Of a stretch of 64,000 nt of DNA, positions 1 through 7,629 are shown in pieces. Positions within the stretch are counted from its first letter, which is position 1. Every line of letters starts with the position of its first letter. The stretch spans positions 77,578 to 141,577 of the forward strand of contig CAKVAS010000006.1 of NCBI GenBank assembly GCA_934725015.1, written 5' to 3'. A program made the translations under genes and the position numbers. The stretch is from an uncultured Bacteroidales bacterium. Lineage in GTDB: Bacteria > Bacteroidota > Bacteroidia > Bacteroidales > UBA932. The notes beneath the pieces were generated by a model. That model did no database searches and was not told the origin of the DNA. It worked only from the letters and a program-made list of their open reading frames with translations.

Positions 1-1011
1 ACCGCCGACGAGAAGCACCTCGTCAATGTCAGAAGCCTGAAGACCTGCATCCGCAAGAGCCTTGCGGCACGGTTCGAGAGTCCTTTCAAACAAGTTGTCG
101 GCAAGCTGCTCGAACTTTGCACGGGTAAGCGTCTTTACCAGATGCTTAGGAATACCACCTACCGGCATGATGTACGGAAGATTGATTTCCGTCGAAGTCT
201 GGCTTGAAAGCTCAATCTTAGCCTTCTCGGCAGCTTCCTTAAGTCTCTGGAGAGCCATCGGATCGGCCTTGAGGTCAATCCCGCCGTTCTCCGCCGCGAA
301 CTCCTGTGCCAACCAGTCGATGATTACCTGATCGAAGTCATCACCGCCGAGGTGCGTGTCACCGTTGGTTGACTTAACCTCGAACATACCGCCTCCGAGG
401 TCGAGGATTGAAATATCGAACGTACCGCCGCCAAGGTCGAAGACCGCAATCTTCATGTCCTTGTGCATCTTGTCAAGACCGAACGCAAGCGCGGCGGCAG
501 TCGGCTCGTTCACGATACGCTTGACGTCAAGACCCGCAATCTTGCCGGCTTCTTTGGTTGCCTGACGCTGTGAGTCAGAGAAGTATGCCGGAACAGTGAT
601 GACAGCCTCAGTAACATCCTGACGAAGGTAGTCCTCGGCTATCTTCTTCATCTTCTGAAGAATCATCGCAGAAATCTCCTGCGGAGTGTAGAGACGGCCG
701 TCGATATCGACACGCGGAGTGTTGTTCTCTCCCCTTACAACCTTGTAAGGCACACGCTCAATCTCCTTGGTGACCTGATCGTAGGTCTCGCCCATGAACC
801 TCTTTATTGAATACACCGTCTTGTGAGGATTGGTAATGGCCTGACGCTTTGCAGGGTTACCAATTTTTCTCTCACCGCTGTCGGTGAACGCAACGACTGA
901 AGGCGTGGTTCTCTGTCCTTCCTCGTTTATGATTACGGTAGGCTCGTTGCCTTCCATCACGGCTACGCATGAGTTCGTAGTACCGAGGTCAATACCAATA
1001 ATTTTTCCCAT
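1..1011 (-). CDS. dnaK: Chaperone DnaK (Hsp70), C-terminus cut by the window edge
   Basis: Reading the minus strand from ATG at 1011 gives the Hsp70 ATPase domain. It opens with MGKIIGIDLGTTNSCVAVME (phosphate-1 loop) and later shows the connect and phosphate-2 motifs (NEPTAAALAFG, VFDLGGGTFDISIL). About 337 codons are present. The rest of the ATPase domain, the substrate-binding domain and the lid lie beyond position 1. DnaK is the cytosolic ATP-driven folding chaperone that works with DnaJ and GrpE. A -7-like TAAGTTTG (complement of 1036-1043) lies just upstream of the start. The gene is divergent from the pseudouridine synthase at 1324. Confidence 0.97.
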   Translation of the reverse strand, partial: MGKIIGIDLGTTNSCVAVMEGNEPTVIINEEGQRTTPSVVAFTDSGERKIGNPAKRQAITNPHKTVYSIKRFMGETYDQVTKEIERVPYKVVRGENNTPRVDIDGRLYTPQEISAMILQKMKKIAEDYLRQDVTEAVITVPAYFSDSQRQATKEAGKIAGLDVKRIVNEPTAAALAFGLDKMHKDMKIAVFDLGGGTFDISILDLGGGMFEVKSTNGDTHLGGDDFDQVIIDWLAQEFAAENGGIDLKADPMALQRLKEAAEKAKIELSSQTSTEINLPYIMPVGGIPKHLVKTLTRAKFEQLADNLFERTLEPCRKALADAGLQASDIDEVLLVGG

Positions 1012-1035
1012 AATATTTTCTCCTATTTTTATTAT

Positions 1036-1043
1036 CAAACTTA
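1036..1043 (-). promoter_or_regulatory. Probable -7 element of the dnaK promoter
   Basis: The minus strand reads TAAGTTTG, matching the Bacteroidetes TAnnTTTG -7 consensus, 25 bp upstream of the dnaK ATG. No TTTG is found at the ideal 19-bp spacing, so only half of the promoter is supported. Confidence 0.4.
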
Positions 1044-1133
1044 AATCTTCATCGTCCGTCCGACTCATGCCTTTCGGACGACGCAGGAGGAATAAACGAA
1101 ACTTGTGCCACCGCACCGCAGCCCGATTTGTCG

Positions 1134-1146
1134 TGACATTTTGTCA
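1134..1146. promoter_or_regulatory. TGACA-N3-TGTCA inverted repeat upstream of dnaK
   Basis: TGACATTTTGTCA is an interrupted palindrome in the 312-bp divergent region between dnaK and the pseudouridine synthase. It could be an operator or a heat-shock regulatory site. No binding protein can be named from the sequence. The same gap also holds TAATTTTG at 1186-1193, a possible -7 element for the plus-strand gene. Confidence 0.3.
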
Positions 1147-1323
1147 GTTTTACGGAATATGTTCGCAATATTTAATGACAATTTGTAATTTTGCCGTCCG
1201 TCAGGACATGACAGAAGCCGGGAACATATCCCGAATCCGGAAAATCGCCGGCGGAGGAAAACGGAAATTTCGGAGATATGCTGGGCGATGAAATGGAATA
1301 CAAAGGAACAAAAAGTTATATAT

Positions 1324-2094
1324 ATGATTTACAGAGAATTGAGCGAGGCCGAATACGAAGACCTGAAATCGAGGATACTATATGAGGACAACCACATCAT
1401 GATTGTCAACAAGAAATGCGGGGAAATCGTGCAGGGCGACAAGACCGGCGACGAGCCGATAAGCGAGGCCTACAAGGCGTTCATCGCGCGGAGGGACGCG
1501 AAGCCGGGACAGGTTTTCGTCGGCGTCCCGCACCGTCTCGACAGGCCGGTCAGCGGGATTGTCATTCTCGCGAAGACATCCAAGGCGCTCGAAAGGCTGG
1601 CCGCGATGTTCCGGGACGGCAGCATCCACAAGACCTACTGGGCACTCTCGTGCGCGGAACCGCATCCGACAGAGGGAGAACTCACTGACTGGATGGTCCG
1701 CAACGAGAAACAGAACAAGTCATATATATGCAAGGTGCAGGGACATGACAGCATCTACCACGTAACAGACGAGGGCTCCAAGCCTGATTTCGGAAAAGCT
1801 CTGCGGCCGGACGCCAAGCTGGCACGCCTGCGCTATCGTCTGGCCGGGCACTCTCAAAGATATTTTCTCATTGAAGTACAGCTGCTCACAGGCCGCCACC
1901 ACCAGATACGCTGCCAGCTCGCGAACATCGGCTGCGTCATCAAGGGCGACCTCAAGTACGGCGCCCCACGCTCCAATGCCGACGGGGGCATCTGCCTCCA
2001 CTCTCGCAGCGTAAGGTTCATCCACCCGGTAAAGAAAACGGAGGTGGTAGTAACCGCCCCCGTTCCGAACTCCTGGCCCCCGGTCGAAATTTAA
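1324..2094 (+). CDS. RluA-family 23S rRNA/tRNA pseudouridine synthase
   Basis: The 256-residue protein belongs to the RluA/RluC/RluD family, which isomerises uridine to pseudouridine in rRNA or tRNA. The family motif HRLDRPVSG lies at about residues 70-78, with the catalytic Asp at about 73. A later block (LLTGRHHQIRCQLA) is the conserved RNA-binding/active-site region. There is no N-terminal S4 domain, as in the shorter TruC/RluA types. I chose ATG 1324 because the first twelve codons of the longer open frame are lysine-rich and do not look like the family. The exact target uridine cannot be read from sequence. Confidence 0.9.
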   Translation: MIYRELSEAEYEDLKSRILYEDNHIMIVNKKCGEIVQGDKTGDEPISEAYKAFIARRDAKPGQVFVGVPHRLDRPVSGIVILAKTSKALERLAAMFRDGSIHKTYWALSCAEPHPTEGELTDWMVRNEKQNKSYICKVQGHDSIYHVTDEGSKPDFGKALRPDAKLARLRYRLAGHSQRYFLIEVQLLTGRHHQIRCQLANIGCVIKGDLKYGAPRSNADGGICLHSRSVRFIHPVKKTEVVVTAPVPNSWPPVEI

Positions 2095-2105
2095 GGATGG
2101 GTGTA

Positions 2106-3338
2106 TTACCTGGTTCTGCCGGTGTAGGCCTCAATTGCCGAGTTGTCAATCTGCGACTTGAAAAAGTCCTGCTGCGCCTTCCAGAGAAGCGGATTCCAGT
2201 CCTTCGGACCACCGGAAATCTGCACGACCCAAAGCCTCAGCTGCTTCTTGTGCCAATTCACCGAGCAGCCCGTTCCCCATGCGCCGCCGTGGCCGAACCA
2301 CGCATCCTCACCGTCCTTTACCGGCGCCGTAAGTCCAAGCGAGTAGCCTTCCATACCTTCCGGACGGGTGCTCACGGCAAGAATTGACTTTACGGTTTCC
2401 TCCTTGAGAATACGGACGCCATTGTCCCCGGCTCCAAGGTTCATGAGCATTTTGTAGAATTTCAGCTGATCGTCAACCGTCGTCCAGAGGCCCGCTCCGG
2501 CAGAGGCGAAGACATGAGAGTCGTTGTAGGGGCGCTGCTGCCACGAATTCTCCACAAGACGCTTTGCCGGAGCGTCCTTATAGACTTCGTACATCTCTAT
2601 CTGAGTCTTGAGCTGCTTGTCCGTCGGCCAGAACCACGTCGATTTCATCCCGAGCGGGTCGAGCACAGTCTGCTTCAGATACTGTTCCCACTTCATTCCG
2701 GTCACGACCTCAACCACGGCTGCGGCGATGTCAATGCCGGTGTTGGAATAGAGAACCTTTGTTCCAGGCTCAAACATTATAGGGCTTGCCGCGGCCACCG
2801 ACGCAATCTGCCTGAGCGGGCCGCCGCCGGACCAGCCTCCGCCTCGGACGTCACGACGCTTCGCGCTGCACTCGAACGGGAAACCGCCGGTATGATTGAG
2901 AACCATCCTGATTGTCAGGACATTATGCGCCTTCTTCAGGACTATGGTGCTGTCATTCTGCGTCTCCTTTATCCAAAGTTCGGCAAACTCCGGCAGATAT
3001 TTCGACACCGGGTCGTCAAGGCTGACCTTTCCCTCCTCGATGAGCTTCGCCACTGTCACTCCGCAGAAACCCTTAGTCTGCGAGCACTGCATGAACACGT
3101 TGTCGGTACGGATGGGTCTCTTTGCCTCGACGTCCGCATAGCCGAGGCAGCAGGTTTCCTGAACGCCGTCGCTGTAGAGCACGCTGATTGCTCCGGGAAG
3201 GATGCCCTTGTCCACCACCTGCTGGAGGGCTTCACGAACATAGTTCGTGCCTGAATCCTTGACCTTCTCGCGTGCAGAGACGCTTGAGAGAGGGAGGAAA
3301 ACTGAAATAAGGAAAATAAAGAATGCCTTTTTCATCAT
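2106..3338 (-). CDS. Exported serine hydrolase, class C beta-lactamase family
   Basis: A 410-residue protein with a signal peptide (MKKAFFIFLISVFLPLSSVSA) and the serine beta-lactamase/DD-peptidase fold (PF00144). The catalytic SxxK is SQTK at residues 86-89, YxN is YSN at 197-199, and a late HGGAWGTG replaces the KTG box. Proteins of this kind hydrolyse beta-lactams, D-Ala peptides or esters. The degenerate third motif makes an esterase or peptidase role more likely than drug resistance (inference). It is convergent with the pseudouridine synthase, with 11 bp between the stop codons. ATG 3335 is an equally good start. Confidence 0.85.
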   Translation of the reverse strand: MMKKAFFIFLISVFLPLSSVSAREKVKDSGTNYVREALQQVVDKGILPGAISVLYSDGVQETCCLGYADVEAKRPIRTDNVFMQCSQTKGFCGVTVAKLIEEGKVSLDDPVSKYLPEFAELWIKETQNDSTIVLKKAHNVLTIRMVLNHTGGFPFECSAKRRDVRGGGWSGGGPLRQIASVAAASPIMFEPGTKVLYSNTGIDIAAAVVEVVTGMKWEQYLKQTVLDPLGMKSTWFWPTDKQLKTQIEMYEVYKDAPAKRLVENSWQQRPYNDSHVFASAGAGLWTTVDDQLKFYKMLMNLGAGDNGVRILKEETVKSILAVSTRPEGMEGYSLGLTAPVKDGEDAWFGHGGAWGTGCSVNWHKKQLRLWVVQISGGPKDWNPLLWKAQQDFFKSQIDNSAIEAYTGRTR

Positions 3339-3396
3339 AATTATGTGATTATTTATAACTAACTATCCTATAACGGTTTACCCTAAAGTCAACATT

Positions 3397-3966
3397 CTAC
3401 TCCGCCGAAACGGCCTTGTTGTAGCAGTGACGGCACAGAGGCTCGTAGATGTCCTTCTCGCCGAGTTCCACCAGACTGCTGCTCTTTGACAGGCGATGCG
3501 AGAACTGGGCAGGGCTGCCGCACTTCACGCAGATGGCGTGCACTTTCTGGACATCCTCGGCCACGGCCATCAGCGCCGGCATCGGGCCGAAAGGATGACC
3601 GAGAAAGTCCGTGTCAAGGCCGGCTATGATTACACGGATGCCCGAATCCGCAAGCTTCTGGGCGACGCCGACGAGGGAAGGGTCAAAAAACTGCGCCTCA
3701 TCCACGCCGACCACATCCGCGCCCTTTGCCAGTTCAAGCATCTTTTCCGGAGAATCTACCGGGAACGAGCGTATGTGCTTGCTGTCATGGGAGACGACGT
3801 CCTCCTCCGAATAGCGGACATCTATGCATGGCTTGAACATGGCGATTTTCTGGTTCGCGAACTGGGCACGTCTGATTCTTCTTATGAGTTCCTCAGTCTT
3901 GCCCGAGAACATCGAGCCGCAGATGACCTCGATTGAACCTGCGGTTTTAGCTTTTTCAAGAAACAT
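3397..3966 (-). CDS. tdk: Thymidine kinase
   Basis: The 189-residue protein is a type II thymidine kinase, which phosphorylates thymidine to dTMP in pyrimidine salvage. The P-loop GSMFSGKT is at residues 17-24. The DEAQF motif carries the catalytic acidic residue. Two zinc-binding cysteine pairs (CVKC and CRHC) form the C-terminal lasso region. ATG 3966 is used because the upstream extension begins with TTG. The gene is divergent from the coiled-coil protein at 4072, and both promoters fit in about 105 bp. Confidence 0.95.
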   Translation of the reverse strand: MFLEKAKTAGSIEVICGSMFSGKTEELIRRIRRAQFANQKIAMFKPCIDVRYSEEDVVSHDSKHIRSFPVDSPEKMLELAKGADVVGVDEAQFFDPSLVGVAQKLADSGIRVIIAGLDTDFLGHPFGPMPALMAVAEDVQKVHAICVKCGSPAQFSHRLSKSSSLVELGEKDIYEPLCRHCYNKAVSAE

Positions 3967-4043
3967 TTCCGTGATTATTTGATGTATTTTATCTAATTTT
4001 GCGGTTTGCAGTTGCAAATATAGAAATTTGAGAGGAATAAATT

Positions 4044-4057
4044 GCCTCGGTTTGAGG
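4044..4057 (+). repeat. GCCTCGGTTTGAGG leader motif, copy 1
   Basis: A 14-bp sequence able to form a small CCTC/GAGG hairpin, 14 nt before the ATG at 4072. An identical copy occurs at 45271-45284, 16 nt before another start codon. The meaning is unknown; a leader hairpin or chance recurrence are both possible. Confidence 0.4.
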
Positions 4058-4071
4058 ATTATTTTTTGAAT

Positions 4072-4779
4072 ATGGAAAACAATCAGACGCAGTTTTTGAC
4101 CGACATTCTGACGCGGATACAGTCACTGAAAGAACAGTTGGAGAAGTTGGAGTCAACGGTCTCAATGTACCTCGGCAGCGCGGAATCCGGTGATGTCCGG
4201 GGGAATGACGTCCTCGACGAGGACCTGCCGGAAGCAATCGGTGAGGTTCCTGTGCCGGACGGGGGCAGGACTCTGCCTGAAGAGACGCCGGTGCCGGAGG
4301 ACGAGGAAGACCTGCCTGAAGCTGCTGTTCCGGAAGCGGCGACAGTCCACGAGGAGAAGACAGTCCACGAGGAGAAGGCCCCGGCCATCAGCCTTTCGGG
4401 CGCTTCCGAAGATGAGGATCTGCCGGTGTTCGGGATTGAGGTTGATGACGAGATTGACGTGGTTCCCATCGGGGAAGCGCACGCGGCGGCCGGAGCCGTC
4501 ATGGACAAGATGGCCGAGAGGGAAAGCTGGAGAACTGACATTCCCGGCTCAAGCGTGAGCGACATCCGCAGCGCGATTTCCCTGAACGACCGCATACTCT
4601 TCATAAACACTCTCTTCCATGAGGACCCGATTGATTTCAAGGACACTCTCTCGGCGCTTAACGCTCTGCCGTCCTTCGACGAGGGTGTGAAGTTCGTCAG
4701 AGAGCGGCATCCGGAGTGGAACACGGAGTCGGATGTCGTCTATAGGTTCATGATGGCGGTGAGACGCAAGCTGAAATAG
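4072..4779 (+). CDS. Conserved Bacteroidales protein of unknown function, acidic linker
   Basis: A 235-residue protein. The first 30 residues form a probable coiled coil (ILTRIQSLKEQLEKLES). A long Glu/Pro/Val-rich acidic linker follows, with a tandem duplication (two copies of VHEEK at about residues 100-112). The conserved C-terminal helical domain begins at DIRSAISLNDRILFINTLF and ends in basic RRKLK. I recall C-terminal domains like this in many Bacteroidales hypothetical proteins; no biochemical role can be assigned. ATG 4072 is preferred over the upstream in-frame TTG. Confidence 0.75.
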   Translation: MENNQTQFLTDILTRIQSLKEQLEKLESTVSMYLGSAESGDVRGNDVLDEDLPEAIGEVPVPDGGRTLPEETPVPEDEEDLPEAAVPEAATVHEEKTVHEEKAPAISLSGASEDEDLPVFGIEVDDEIDVVPIGEAHAAAGAVMDKMAERESWRTDIPGSSVSDIRSAISLNDRILFINTLFHEDPIDFKDTLSALNALPSFDEGVKFVRERHPEWNTESDVVYRFMMAVRRKLK

Positions 4780-4838
4780 CGGTATGCTGCGGTCCCAAAT
4801 CGGAAACGCCGCGAATACTGTAACGGAAAACAAAGAAG

Positions 4839-5555
4839 ATGGCAGGAATATTATATATAGTCCCGACACCGGTCGGCAACCTTGAGGACATGACCTTCCG
4901 CGCCGTCCGCGTGCTGAAGGAGGCGGATCTGATTCTCGCGGAAGACACGCGGACAAGTTCCGTGCTGCTCAGGCACTACGACATCTGCGGAAGGCTTGAG
5001 TCCCACCACAAGTTCAACGAGCACAAGACGGCCGCCGTCATAAAGGACAGGATTCTCGCAGGGCTGAACGTCGCGCTCATCAGCGACGCCGGCACTCCGG
5101 GGATTTCCGACCCGGGGTTCCTGCTCGTCAGAACCTGCGTCGAGGAGGGCATCGAGGTTCAGACGCTTCCGGGAGCGACCGCCTTCGTACCGGCACTCGT
5201 CAGTTCGGGATTTCCCTGCGACCGCTTCTGCTTCGAGGGCTTCCTTCCGGTCAAGAAGGGCCGTCAGACCAGAATGAAGGAGCTTGCGGAAGAAACGCAC
5301 ACGATGATTTTCTACGAGTCCCCCTACCGTCTCGTCAAGACCCTTGAACAGTTCGCGGAGTATTTTGGCTCCGACCGTCTCTGCTCCGTGGCAAGGGAAA
5401 TATCCAAGATTCACGAGGAACACCGGCGCGGCACGCTCGCTGAAGTCGCCGCCTGGTACCGGGAGCACGAGCCCAAGGGAGAAATCGTCGTCATCGTGGC
5501 CGGAAAGGAGCAGTCCCGCAAGTCATCAAAAGACCAGGACAGCGAACATCAATAG
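4839..5555 (+). CDS. rsmI: 16S rRNA (cytidine-1402 2'-O)-methyltransferase
   Basis: A 238-residue tetrapyrrole-methylase-fold enzyme that uses S-adenosylmethionine to methylate the ribose of C1402 in 16S rRNA. The family signature is near the N-terminus (LYIVPTPVGNLEDMTFRA), followed by AEDTRTSS, the SDAGTPGISDPG loop and FYESPYR. The length is slightly shorter than the usual 270-290 residues, mainly at the C-terminus. It lies 59 bp downstream of the unknown protein and converges on the toxin gene at 5565. Confidence 0.95.
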   Translation: MAGILYIVPTPVGNLEDMTFRAVRVLKEADLILAEDTRTSSVLLRHYDICGRLESHHKFNEHKTAAVIKDRILAGLNVALISDAGTPGISDPGFLLVRTCVEEGIEVQTLPGATAFVPALVSSGFPCDRFCFEGFLPVKKGRQTRMKELAEETHTMIFYESPYRLVKTLEQFAEYFGSDRLCSVAREISKIHEEHRRGTLAEVAAWYREHEPKGEIVVIVAGKEQSRKSSKDQDSEHQ

Positions 5556-5564
5556 AATCCGGCA

Positions 5565-5834
5565 TCATCTGGAATAGTGGTATCTCATGGCAAGGATATA
5601 GACGACAAGCTTATCTTCCATCACCTTATAAATGATTCTATGTTCAGAATTTATTCTTCGGGACCAAAAGCCGGAAAGCGCGAACCTGAGTTGTTCCGGC
5701 TTACCAATACCAGTGTAAGGGTGTTTTTGAATGTCTTCCAACAAAGCCGAAATACGCTTCATCACTGCCTTATTTCCGGATTCCTTCCAATACTCAATAT
5801 CCGCCTTTGCTTGCTCCAGAAATACTATTTCCAT
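5565..5834 (-). CDS. YoeB/Txe-family toxin (ribosome-dependent mRNA interferase)
   Basis: The 89-residue protein matches the YoeB family along its length: a KADIEYW-type N-terminus, GIGKPEQLR in the middle, then GFWSRRINSEHRIIY, and the C-terminal RYHYSR with the catalytic His/Tyr end. YoeB toxins cleave mRNA in the ribosomal A site. The ATG lies inside the 3' end of the antitoxin gene (10-bp overlap), the usual arrangement for translational coupling. Confidence 0.93.
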   Translation of the reverse strand: MEIVFLEQAKADIEYWKESGNKAVMKRISALLEDIQKHPYTGIGKPEQLRFALSGFWSRRINSEHRIIYKVMEDKLVVYILAMRYHYSR

Positions 5835-6085
5835 AATTCATCAATCTTTATCGGCGTACCCTTGCCCTCAGCAATCTCACGTTCTCCATCACGCATAATC
5901 CTCATCATTTCCGGAGAACGCATGATGTATTCCGTTTCCTTGATGGCATTATATTCGTCCAAACAGATGACAACAACACTCTCATTTCCGCTTCTGTGAA
6001 CAAGAAGAGGTTCACTGTCATTGATGACAGAATCAAGGTAAGACTTGAGATTGCGGCGTAGTTCTGAATAATTTGCTGTTTTCAT
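5825..6085 (-). CDS. Phd/YefM-family antitoxin
   Basis: An 86-residue protein starting MKTANYSELRRNLKSYLDSV, typical of Phd/YefM antitoxins: a DNA-binding N-terminus, then a HRSGNESVVVI core, then a C-terminal toxin-binding tail. It should neutralise the YoeB toxin and repress its own promoter. ATG 6085 fits the family; the longer open frame upstream is not family-like. Confidence 0.92.
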   Translation of the reverse strand: MKTANYSELRRNLKSYLDSVINDSEPLLVHRSGNESVVVICLDEYNAIKETEYIMRSPEMMRIMRDGEREIAEGKGTPIKIDELWK

Positions 6086-6167
6086 AGTACATTCATTTAA
6101 GCACCGCAAATTTAGGTACTTATTTTTGTACTCACAAATAATTTTCACATCTGCTTTTTCCATAATC

Positions 6168-7349
6168 TTACTTAAAGGCAAAGTCGCTGATGTTCTTGAT
6201 GCCGGTCATGCCGTAGTAGGACTCGACTATGTCTCCGCACAGGAGCACCTGTCGGCCGAGAATCTGAGGGTTATCGACGAGATTAAGGTCGTCACGGGCA
6301 TCGCCGTCGGGCAGCTGCACGGACAGGCAGTTTTCGCGTGAGGTCACGGACGAGCGCGGCCCGAGAAGTATGTTGCTCCGCGACTTGAACGGGGGTGTGA
6401 AGCTTGCCTTCGCCGAACTGAGGTCCCCGCCCACTATGTAGCCGCCGACCCAGACCTCGGTCTCTCCGATGCATTCCCGCGCCATTGAGATGGTCATCGC
6501 GTCTTCCTCCGAGCCTCCCGCTCCGGAAGAGCTGCCACCGCCGGACGAAGAATCCCCGGAAGAGCCCCCGGAGCTGCCGCCTCCGATCACATAAGTTCCT
6601 GAAATCCAGTTCTTCGCCGTATCGACGGCAATTCTGATTCCGTCCGACGCGGCCTGTCCGGCAGAGGACGCGGAACCCGAGACCTTGACCGACAGTTTCA
6701 GCACGTCCCCGGCCGAGAGCCGGCGCGTGACCAGGGTCTTGCCTCCGCCGTCATCAAGCATCAGCAGGCTGACCTTTCCGGGCCGGAAATAGGCAATCCG
6801 CTTCTCCGTGTATGAATAGGGCAGCCGTCCGTCATCGGACTTCACGAAAAGACTCGACTTGGGATACTGAGTCAGAAAACCCGAAGCGATGCTGAGACAG
6901 ATGCCGCAGTTCATCAGCGTGCAGTTGAGCTTCACGCCTATCACCTTGCCGGAAGGAACCACCACGCACTGCTCGTCCCCGTATTGCGGAGAGGAGAACG
7001 CGGGAGCCTTGAAATCGGAAGACAAGGCCCTGACCGTATAGCTGCCGGCGGGCAGGTCGAACTGTTCAGGGGAATCCCCGTAAAGACCGCTGTAAATCAC
7101 ATTGTCACGGGAATCCTTCAGCTCAAGGATAAAGCTGTTGGTGTCGATGTTCTCCGCCACCGCCCTGGTCTCCACGACCGCCTCCCTGTCAAAGCCCAGC
7201 CGCAGGCCTGACGTCCCGGCGGTTCCGGGATTTCCACCCGTCTCCTCACCCGGCACAGAAAACAGCGAGCAGGAATAAGACAGCAAAGAGCCCAGAAGGC
7301 AAGAGGCAAGGAGCGAAAATCCGCAGGCAGTCCGATTGTAACTTTCCAT
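6168..7349 (-). CDS. Cell-surface lipoprotein with C-terminal DUF6359 domain
   Basis: A 393-residue exported protein. A hydrophobic segment ending in LLSYSC (Cys27) suggests a lipoprotein, though the Tyr makes the lipobox imperfect. Residues about 60-250 resemble DUF4493/fimbrillin-like beta domains (RAVAENIDTNSFILELKD, YGDSPEQFDLPAGSYTVRA). A Gly/Ser-rich linker (about 282-305) leads to a C-terminal OB-fold-like DUF6359 domain (WVGGYIVGG, NILLG, LNLVDNPQILG). It is probably surface-exposed. The promoter carries TATATTTG and an A-tract palindrome shared with the fimbrial operon at 18269. Confidence 0.75.
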   Translation of the reverse strand: MESYNRTACGFSLLASCLLGSLLSYSCSLFSVPGEETGGNPGTAGTSGLRLGFDREAVVETRAVAENIDTNSFILELKDSRDNVIYSGLYGDSPEQFDLPAGSYTVRALSSDFKAPAFSSPQYGDEQCVVVPSGKVIGVKLNCTLMNCGICLSIASGFLTQYPKSSLFVKSDDGRLPYSYTEKRIAYFRPGKVSLLMLDDGGGKTLVTRRLSAGDVLKLSVKVSGSASSAGQAASDGIRIAVDTAKNWISGTYVIGGGSSGGSSGDSSSGGGSSSGAGGSEEDAMTISMARECIGETEVWVGGYIVGGDLSSAKASFTPPFKSRSNILLGPRSSVTSRENCLSVQLPDGDARDDLNLVDNPQILGRQVLLCGDIVESYYGMTGIKNISDFAFK

Positions 7350-7440
7350 ATATGCACAGTTTAGAAAAAATTTCTCTTTCACCCGCGCCCCCACGACAGA
7401 AAAAATGAACACGAGGTGGCACCCGAAGAAAGAAGTGCCG

Positions 7441-7448
7441 CAAATATA
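7441..7448 (-). promoter_or_regulatory. Probable -7 element for the DUF6359 lipoprotein
   Basis: The minus strand reads TATATTTG (TAnnTTTG), 92 bp before the ATG at 7349. The A-tract palindrome at 7471-7505 occupies the position where a -33 box would lie, about 22 bp upstream. Confidence 0.5.
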
Positions 7449-7470
7449 TGTCAAGCAACGATGCACGACC

Positions 7471-7505
7471 CTCAAAAAAAGAAAAACTTTCGTTTCTTTT
7501 TTGAG
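7471..7505. promoter_or_regulatory. A-tract palindrome, site A, upstream of a lipoprotein gene
   Basis: Arms AAAAAAGAAA (7475-7484) and TTTCTTTTTT (7493-7502) flank an 8-nt centre, extended by CTC/GAG at the ends. A near-identical site lies at 18181-18210 upstream of the fimbrial-like operon. Pairing is A/T only, so a terminator role is unlikely, and site B is in a divergent gap. A shared operator or bend/UP element fits better. Confidence 0.5.
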
Positions 7506-7629
7506 AGAATCTTAAAATAAAATTATAAATCGGTCTCCCACATAGGCAGGAAGCCAATTTTTCAAGTCCAAAATTTTTGATTTTCCGAGGCAGGCATTTC
7601 GTCAGGAAAGAACGAAACACCCGAAAAGC

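Noticed and set aside
884..1291. A 135-codon plus-strand frame
   Set aside because: It begins inside dnaK on the opposite strand and covers the divergent promoter region; basic, no motif.
2514..3254. A 246-codon plus-strand frame
   Set aside because: Antisense to the serine hydrolase with SxxK, YxN and HGG motifs; no motif of its own.
7471..7505. Reading the A-tract palindrome as a terminator of the PcrA-like helicase
   Set aside because: The stem is almost purely A/T, and the sister copy at 18181 lies in a divergent promoter gap where no transcript ends.
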